Positions 5,991 through 10,106 of a DNA stretch of 10,106 nt are shown here, one piece after another. The notes below the pieces were generated by a model. That model had not been told where the DNA came from. It saw nothing but the letters and a program-made list of their open reading frames with translations, and did not search any database. Source of the DNA: Syntrophaceae bacterium UBA2251. GTDB lineage: Bacteria; Desulfobacterota; Syntrophia; Syntrophales; UBA2251. How positions within the stretch are numbered: position 1 is the first letter of the stretch; every line of letters begins with the position of its first letter. The position numbers were made by a program, and so were the translations under genes. Location: NCBI GenBank assembly GCA_002347815.1, contig DDXV01000069.1, forward strand, positions 211-10,316. Direction: 5' to 3'.

Positions 5991-6019
5991 GCCATAGGGC
6001 AAAGCCCAGCCCGTGTCAA
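5991..6019 (-). promoter_or_regulatory. Candidate promoter of the membrane protein gene
   Basis: TTGACA (6019-6014), a perfect -35, is followed after 17 bases by TATGGC (5996-5991), a weak -10. It lies in the 166-base gap after ubiE, about 85 bases before the ATG at 5905. No T-tailed terminator is visible in this gap, so read-through from ubiE is also possible. Confidence 0.45.
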
Positions 6020-6071
6020 TCGAAGATCGGGCGCGCGTTCTGTTTGAAGGTGGAGATTCGGGACGCGGTCT

Positions 6072-6833
6072 TCAGGAGGGGTCTTCCGGCTTCCAGCCCA
6101 GGTACAGGTAGCAGATGCCGAACATCAGGGGGTGGCGGGCGACCCGGACGAGCCCCGCCTCCGCCATGAGGCCGGCAAAGGCCGCGGGCGCCGGGAAATG
6201 GAGGATGGAATCGCCCAGGTAATGATAGGCCGCCGGGTTGCGGGAGACCAGGCCCGCCGCCCGGGGCAGCAGGAGATTGAGATAGACGTGGCAGAAGGGC
6301 TGTAGAAGCCGGTGCTGAGGGAAATGCATTTCGAGGACGAGAACCTGGCCGCCGGGGCGGACGACCCGTGTCATCTCCCGGAGGGCCCGGAGGCGGTCCG
6401 GCATGTTCCGGATCCCGAAGGCGCACCCCGCCACATCGAAGGCGTGGTCGGGGAAGGGCAGGTTCAGGGCGTCCCCCTGGATCAGCCGGATGCGCTCCGT
6501 GAGTCGCAGCTTCCGGAATTTGGCGACGCCGACCGCCATCATCTCGCGGGCGAAGTCGAGGCCCGTGACCCGGACGTCCGGATGCTGCCGGGCCGCCTCC
6601 AGGGCCAGATCGGCCGTGCCCGTCGCGACGTCGAGAAAGCGTCTCGTCGGGCCGAAGCGCATCTTCCCGACGGCGAACCGGCGCCAGGCGACGTCCCGGC
6701 GCAGGCTGAAGATGCGATTCAGGATGTCGTAGTGCGACGGGATCGTGGCGAAGACCTCGCGCACCATGCCGACCCGCTCGGCGGCGGTCATCTCCTCGAC
6801 GGGGGGGTAGTGCTTTTTGATCCGCGGGGTCAT
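6072..6833 (-). CDS. ubiE: Demethylmenaquinone methyltransferase (UbiE/MenG)
   Basis: The 253-residue protein has the full UbiE/MenG pattern: FATIPSHYDILNRIFSLRRD (29-48), SAM-binding motif I LDVATGTADLA (67-77), GLDFAREM (91-98), GIRNMPDR (140-147), RPGGQVLVLE (159-168) and YHYLGDSI (203-210). The enzyme methylates demethylmenaquinone, or the equivalent ubiquinone precursor, with SAM as the last or near-last step of quinone synthesis. It acts in the cytosol at the membrane face. In an anaerobe, menaquinone is the expected product. The ATG at 6833 overlaps the dedA stop as ATGA, with GAGGAG nine bases upstream inside dedA, so translation is probably coupled. Length and motifs are normal, with no sign of damage. 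Confidence 0.92.
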   Translation of the reverse strand: MTPRIKKHYPPVEEMTAAERVGMVREVFATIPSHYDILNRIFSLRRDVAWRRFAVGKMRFGPTRRFLDVATGTADLALEAARQHPDVRVTGLDFAREMMAVGVAKFRKLRLTERIRLIQGDALNLPFPDHAFDVAGCAFGIRNMPDRLRALREMTRVVRPGGQVLVLEMHFPQHRLLQPFCHVYLNLLLPRAAGLVSRNPAAYHYLGDSILHFPAPAAFAGLMAEAGLVRVARHPLMFGICYLYLGWKPEDPS

Positions 6834-7483
6834 GTCCCGGCTCTCCTCGCCATGCTGCGCTGGCGGAGGTACTCGAACACCCCCGGCAGGACCGACAGGA
6901 CGATGATCGCGATGACGATCAGGGTGAAGTTCTGTTTGACGAACGGGAGATTGCCGAAAAAGTAGCCGCCGAAGAGAAACAGCGCGACCCAGGCCACGCC
7001 GCCGATCACGTTGAAGGCCAGGAAGCGGGGATAGGTCATGCTGCCGATGCCCGCGACGAACGGGGCAAAGGTCCGGATGATGGGGATGAAGCGCGCGATG
7101 ATGATCGTCTTGCCCCCGTGCCGCTCGTAGAATTCATGGGTCCGGACGAGGTGCTCCTTTTTGAAGAAGCGGATCTTGTCCCGATCGAAGATGCGGGGGC
7201 CGATGTAGTTCCCGATGGCGTAGTTGACGGAGTCCCCCAGGATGGCGGCGAGGCACAGGAGCGGGAACATCCACGCCATGTCGAGGGCGCCGATGGCGGC
7301 CAGGGCGCCCAGTCCGAACAGCAGGGAGTCGCCGGGGAGAATGGGCGTGATCACCAGGCCGGTTTCGCAGAAGATGACGAGAAACAGGATCACGTAGGTC
7401 CAGACCCCGAACAGCTCGACGACGGTCTTCAGGTGCTGATCGAGGTGGATCACGATGTCGATCAGGGTGAGCAGGAGGTCCAT
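6830..7483 (-). CDS. DedA-family inner membrane protein
   Basis: The 217-residue polytopic membrane protein has the DedA (VTT/SNARE-associated) domain. It shows ETGLVITPILPGDSLLF at 40-56 and GGKTIIIARFIPIIRTFAPF at 123-142. Glu40, Asp52, Arg131 and Arg137 sit one residue after the positions I remember as essential in E. coli YqjA (Glu39, Asp51, Arg130, Arg136). Family members are linked to membrane homeostasis, proton-dependent transport and recycling of undecaprenyl phosphate or phospholipid flipping. Which of these applies here cannot be read from the sequence. Hydrophobic segments lie at about 28-46, 50-68, 72-92, 152-178 and 186-204. The ribosome site is weak (AGGA, about nine bases before the ATG). 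The stop overlaps the ubiE start, so the two genes form an operon. Confidence 0.9.
   Translation of the reverse strand: MDLLLTLIDIVIHLDQHLKTVVELFGVWTYVILFLVIFCETGLVITPILPGDSLLFGLGALAAIGALDMAWMFPLLCLAAILGDSVNYAIGNYIGPRIFDRDKIRFFKKEHLVRTHEFYERHGGKTIIIARFIPIIRTFAPFVAGIGSMTYPRFLAFNVIGGVAWVALFLFGGYFFGNLPFVKQNFTLIVIAIIVLSVLPGVFEYLRQRSMARRAGT
6843..6848 (-). promoter_or_regulatory. Ribosome binding site of ubiE inside dedA
   Basis: GAGGAG on the minus strand, nine bases before the ubiE ATG and inside the last codons of dedA. It supports coupled expression of the two genes. Confidence 0.5.
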
Positions 7484-7739
7484 GTCCGTCCTGGATGTCG
7501 CGTCCCGGCGGGAGAGATTTCACGGTCGCGGCGCCGCCCGCGGCCATGCCCTTCGGATCAGCGTCCTTAAACGATTTCCGCTGCCAAGTCAAGCGGCATC
7601 GCCGCCGGGCGCCGCATGACCGCCCCCGTGAAACCGGCGGACAAACTCCTTGATCTTTTGGAACGAACGTCGTAAGCCCATCCTGACGCCCTCTCCGGCG
7701 TGCACCCCACATCCACGACACAGGGGGGTATCAGACGCC
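7484..7739. other. Divergent intergenic region between dedA and the MBL-fold gene
   Basis: This 256-base, GC-rich gap separates two divergent genes, so it should hold promoters for both. On the minus strand TTGACT (7592-7587) is a good -35, but the hexamer 17 bases on (TAAGGA) is a poor -10. On the plus strand TTGATC (7650-7655) with TAAGCC 17 bases on is equally weak. I see no RNA gene, repeat or convincing small coding frame. Confidence 0.4.
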
Positions 7740-8636
7740 ATGCCCGAGGAATCCTACGGTCCGCTGACCCTGATCCGCGGCGAGAACCGGGGCCGCTACC
7801 CCTACTGCCATTCCGTCTTCATCCCCGGCGCCGGCATTCTCATCGATCCGTCGTCCGATCGCGAACGGCTGATCCGCCTGCGCGACGAGGGCGCGGTCAA
7901 AACGGTCTGGCTGTCGCACTGGCACGAGGACCATCTGATGCACCTGGATCTGTTCGACGACCTCCCCCTGTGGATGGCGGAGGAGGACGCCCCGCCCCTG
8001 GCGGATATCGAAGTGTTTCTGGACTGGTACCGGCTCGACCGGCCGGACGAGCGGACCTATTGGCGGAGGATTCTTCAGAAGCAGTTTCACGTCCATCCCC
8101 GACGTCCGGCGCGGTTCATGAGGGACGGCGAGGTCATCGACCTGGGCGGGATGACGGTCGAGGTCCTGCGGACGCCGGGTCACAGCCCGGGGCATCTGGC
8201 CTTCTTCTTCCGCGAGCCTAAAACCCTCTTTCTGGGCGACTACGATCTGACGCCGATCGGGCCGTGGTACGGCGATCTTTTCTCCAGTATCGAGGACACG
8301 CTGGCCTCGATCCGCCGCCTCAGGGCGATTCCGGCCGAGCGTTGCCTGTCCTGCCACGAGACCGGCGTCTTCGACGGGCCGGTCGAGGCGCTGTGGGCCC
8401 GTTACGAGGAAACGGTCTTCGAACGGGAGAGGCGGTATCTCGACCTGCTGGACGCACCGAAGACCCTCGCGGAGATCATGGGCGCCTGGGTCTTCTACGG
8501 CCGGCCGAGAGAGCCGAGGGATTTTTATGAATTCGGCGAGCGCCTCCATGCGGGCAAGCACCTCGACTGGCTGAGGGCCAAGGGGCTCCTGGCCGAGCGG
8601 GACGGAAAATTCGTGAGAAAATCCTCAGAGCTGTGA
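7740..8636 (+). CDS. Metallo-beta-lactamase-fold hydrolase (LACTB2-like layout)
   Basis: From the ATG at 7740 the product has 298 residues. The metal site HxHxDH is at 60-65 (HWHEDH). Further ligands are His148 (TPGHSPGH), Asp167 (FLGDYD) and His206 (SCHETG), so a complete binuclear metal site is present. About 85 residues follow, with a helical, winged-helix-like pattern (HLDWLRAKGLLAERDGKFV), the layout seen in LACTB2-type proteins. Such enzymes hydrolyse thioesters, RNA or other esters, and the substrate is not evident here. I chose the ATG at 7740 because the family-like sequence begins there. The frame extends to 7650, but the extra 30 residues are Pro/Arg-rich and look non-coding. GGGGGG about 11 bases upstream is a poor ribosome site. 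Its end overlaps the convergent zinc ribbon gene by 12 bases. Confidence 0.85.
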   Translation: MPEESYGPLTLIRGENRGRYPYCHSVFIPGAGILIDPSSDRERLIRLRDEGAVKTVWLSHWHEDHLMHLDLFDDLPLWMAEEDAPPLADIEVFLDWYRLDRPDERTYWRRILQKQFHVHPRRPARFMRDGEVIDLGGMTVEVLRTPGHSPGHLAFFFREPKTLFLGDYDLTPIGPWYGDLFSSIEDTLASIRRLRAIPAERCLSCHETGVFDGPVEALWARYEETVFERERRYLDLLDAPKTLAEIMGAWVFYGRPREPRDFYEFGERLHAGKHLDWLRAKGLLAERDGKFVRKSSEL

Positions 8637-9854
8637 CCCGTACGCCAGGGCGGCGCGGTCCAGGGTCAGGCGAAGGCTCTCGTGGAGGAGCTCGCTGCGG
8701 CCGACGAGGAAGGGGTGATAGATGAGGCGGGCCTCCTCCACCGTGACGCGGATCTCCTTCAGGAGAGGGAGAGCCTGCCGTTTATTGGGAACCAGGTTCG
8801 CCAGGGTGACCCGGATGCTCTCCCCTGCCTCGGACAGGGGCAGCGTGACGGGATGCCGGGAGGCCTCGGGGAATTTTGCGGCGCCCTCCCCGTCCGGCTG
8901 GGCGGCGGTCAGCTGGCGCGCCCAGCGGAGAAATTGCGCGGGGTTGATCTTGAAGGCGGGCGACCAGAAGTGCACGGGCGCCGCGGCGAAGGCAGGCGTG
9001 ACCACCCGGGGGAGGTTGGCGAACCGGATCAGGTCCGCGAAGGTCCGCATCTCAAGGCCGTCCAGCCGCGCCTGCATCCGCCAGAAGGGCAGGTAGAAGA
9101 CCGGGGCGGCGGCGGTCGGCAGGACGCGGAAGGCCACCTCTTCCCAGCCGTCGTCCCGGCCGGCCCAGGCCGACTGGCAGTTCCGGCACGTCAGAACCAG
9201 GCTGTCCCGTTCCCCTTCCAGGTCCCAGCCGCAGCGGGGGCACTGGGCGGGCAGGAACCGGACGGCGGCGGTCGGATGCGCCGGCGCGTCGAGCAGCGCG
9301 GCCAGCGCACCGGCCCGGTCGGCGGGAAGGGGCAGCGGTCGTTTCAGGATCGCGTCGCAGAGGGCGTTCTTGTCGAAATACACGGGGGTGTGGATGAGGC
9401 TCACCGTCTCGCCGATGAACTCCTGGGGCCCGTCGCCCCCCGCGGCCTGGGCGGCGGCGGTGCGGACTACCTCACGGCAGGGCGCCCCGGGTTCCAGGAA
9501 CCGGCCCGCCTGGCCGGCGGCGCGGAACTTCAGCTTCATCGCCTGCGGTCGGACGCCGAGGCTCCGCGGCAGGCCGGTGGCGTTCAGGGCGAGGGTGCTG
9601 GTGTCGACGAAGCGGCTGACGATTCCGGACGACCGGCAATCGTACGAGGTCCCTTTCAGGCGCCAGTAGGGGAGAAAGAGGAGTTCCCGGGCCGTCGTGT
9701 CGGCGGGCGGCGGCAGAACGTAGCGAAACCCCTCCGGGGCCGTCAGGAACAGGCGCGTCCGGCAGAATTTGCAGTCCAGCAGCCGGTCCGTCTCGTCCAG
9801 GAGAACCGGCGCCCCGCACTGGGGGCATTGATGTTCGATCTGCCAGGCGTTCAT
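8625..9854 (-). CDS. Two-module zinc ribbon protein of unknown function
   Basis: The 409-residue protein contains two zinc ribbons: Cys10/13 with Cys28/31 (CPQC, CKFC) and Cys205/208 with Cys223/226 (CPRC, CRNC). About 30 residues after each ribbon comes an aromatic LPYWR-type motif: FLPYWRLKG at 60-68 and YLPFWRMQA at 254-262. An LPR follows further on in each half (95-97, 281-283). The spacing between halves is about 190 residues, so the protein looks like an internal duplication. There is no signal peptide or clear membrane helix, so it is probably cytosolic. I do not recognise a named family. Zinc ribbons of this kind often bind nucleic acid or protein partners, but nothing here decides which. 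The C-terminus has a third similar aromatic motif (LIYHPFLVGR). The start codon has only a weak GAG upstream and its leader carries strong hairpins. A promoter-like pair lies at 10037-10065. Confidence 0.75.
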   Translation of the reverse strand: MNAWQIEHQCPQCGAPVLLDETDRLLDCKFCRTRLFLTAPEGFRYVLPPPADTTARELLFLPYWRLKGTSYDCRSSGIVSRFVDTSTLALNATGLPRSLGVRPQAMKLKFRAAGQAGRFLEPGAPCREVVRTAAAQAAGGDGPQEFIGETVSLIHTPVYFDKNALCDAILKRPLPLPADRAGALAALLDAPAHPTAAVRFLPAQCPRCGWDLEGERDSLVLTCRNCQSAWAGRDDGWEEVAFRVLPTAAAPVFYLPFWRMQARLDGLEMRTFADLIRFANLPRVVTPAFAAAPVHFWSPAFKINPAQFLRWARQLTAAQPDGEGAAKFPEASRHPVTLPLSEAGESIRVTLANLVPNKRQALPLLKEIRVTVEEARLIYHPFLVGRSELLHESLRLTLDRAALAYGSQL

Positions 9855-9883
9855 GGGGTCTCAATTCTTTGGGCCGGGGGGGT

Positions 9884-9914
9884 GTGGCGCCGCAGCGGCG
9901 CCCCGCGGGGCCAC
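9884..9914. other. GC-rich hairpins in the leader of the zinc ribbon gene
   Basis: GGCGCCGCAGCGGCGCC (9886-9902) is a perfect inverted repeat that can form a seven-pair stem with a CAG loop. It runs into CCCCGCGGGG (9901-9910), also palindromic. GTGGC (9884-9888) and GCCAC (9910-9914) could instead pair as an outer stem, so two structures compete. They lie 30-60 bases before the ATG at 9854 on the minus strand. No T-run follows on either strand, so a classical terminator is unlikely. Confidence 0.5.
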
Positions 9915-10015
9915 TATGCCGCCGGATGCGGGGATTAGCAAGCGGGAAGTGATTTGCGGCGGGTCGCGGTCGGAATGGGGTCATAGATTCAGATATAGGG
10001 ATTGGCAGAATATGC

Positions 10016-10044
10016 TTGCATCCGCGCCCCGTCCTTGTTATAAA
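10016..10044 (+). promoter_or_regulatory. Sigma70-type promoter reading out of the window
   Basis: TTGCAT (10016-10021) and TATAAA (10039-10044) are 17 bases apart in an AT-rich patch. It would drive a plus-strand gene that lies beyond the window. Confidence 0.5.
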
Positions 10045-10065
10045 TTTTTTCTTAGGCATTGTCAC
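10037..10065 (-). promoter_or_regulatory. Promoter for the two-module zinc ribbon gene
   Basis: On the minus strand GTGACA (10065-10060) is followed after exactly 17 bases by TATAAC (10042-10037). Each box matches the consensus at five of six positions. Its -10 shares TATA with the plus-strand -10 at 10039-10044. The expected leader to the ATG at 9854 is about 175 bases. Confidence 0.5.
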
Positions 10066-10075
10066 AAAATAACTC

Positions 10076-10103
10076 TTGCAATTTAGTGTATCCGTGATAT
10101 AAT
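10076..10103 (+). promoter_or_regulatory. Second plus-strand promoter at the window edge
   Basis: TTGCAA (10076-10081) and a perfect TATAAT (10098-10103) are 16 bases apart. Transcription would start just past the window end, so the regulated gene is not visible. Confidence 0.55.
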
Positions 10104-10106
10104 GGG

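Noticed and set aside
7650..7739. Upstream extension of the MBL-fold gene to 7650
   Set aside because: The 30 extra residues are Pro/Arg/His-rich and unlike the family. The MBL-like sequence begins at the ATG at 7740.
8682..9938. Plus-strand 418-codon open frame opposite the zinc ribbon gene
   Set aside because: The product is Gly/Arg/Glu-rich without recognisable motifs, and the opposite strand has paired CxxC ribbons.
1..10106. CRISPR arrays, transposons, tRNA or rRNA genes, defence or toxin-antitoxin systems
   Set aside because: Reading both strands, I found no spaced repeats, terminal inverted repeats with transposase motifs, cloverleaf sequences or toxin/antitoxin pairs.

Overview
The window looks like chromosomal DNA of an anaerobic, Gram-negative bacterium. 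I favour a deltaproteobacterial / Desulfobacterota lineage, but this is inference from gene types and I could not run a taxonomic search. The pointers are an outer-membrane lipoprotein of the LpoB type, a demethylmenaquinone methyltransferase, an FmdB zinc ribbon next to a KamA-type radical SAM enzyme, and high GC over most of the window.

The layout falls into four blocks. (1) Positions 1-2451, plus strand: the 3' part of a large envelope protein (an Ig-like domain joined to a COG3014-type TPR protein), then an LpoB-like lipoprotein. This block is clearly less GC-rich than the rest. (2) Positions 4580-2521, minus strand: a promoter, then a 54-residue FmdB-type zinc ribbon gene, a KamA-family radical SAM aminomutase starting at a GTG, and a small exported protein of unknown function. 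They probably form one operon. A divergent gene for a small flavodoxin-like protein (4758-5214, plus) carries a one-base frameshift. (3) Positions 7483-5253, minus strand: a DedA-family membrane protein whose stop overlaps the ubiE/menG start (ATGA), then, from its own promoter, an unrecognised polytopic membrane protein that also carries a one-base frameshift. (4) Positions 7740-8636, plus: a metallo-beta-lactamase-fold hydrolase. It converges with and overlaps by 12 bp a minus-strand gene (9854-8625) for a protein made of two similar halves, each with a zinc ribbon. The AT-rich right edge holds promoter-like elements on both strands that share one -10 box.

Most of the window is envelope and core-metabolism genes. 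I saw no CRISPR array, transposase, integrase, tRNA, rRNA or recognisable defence system. The parts most worth following up are the recently duplicated Ig-like domain in the COG3014-type protein, the internally duplicated double zinc-ribbon protein, the KamA-family enzyme with an unsettled substrate, and the two homopolymer frameshifts. No gap between genes exceeds 300 bases. The longest are 4478-4757 (two divergent promoters), 7484-7739 (only weak promoter-like motifs) and 9855-10106 (hairpins and promoters).
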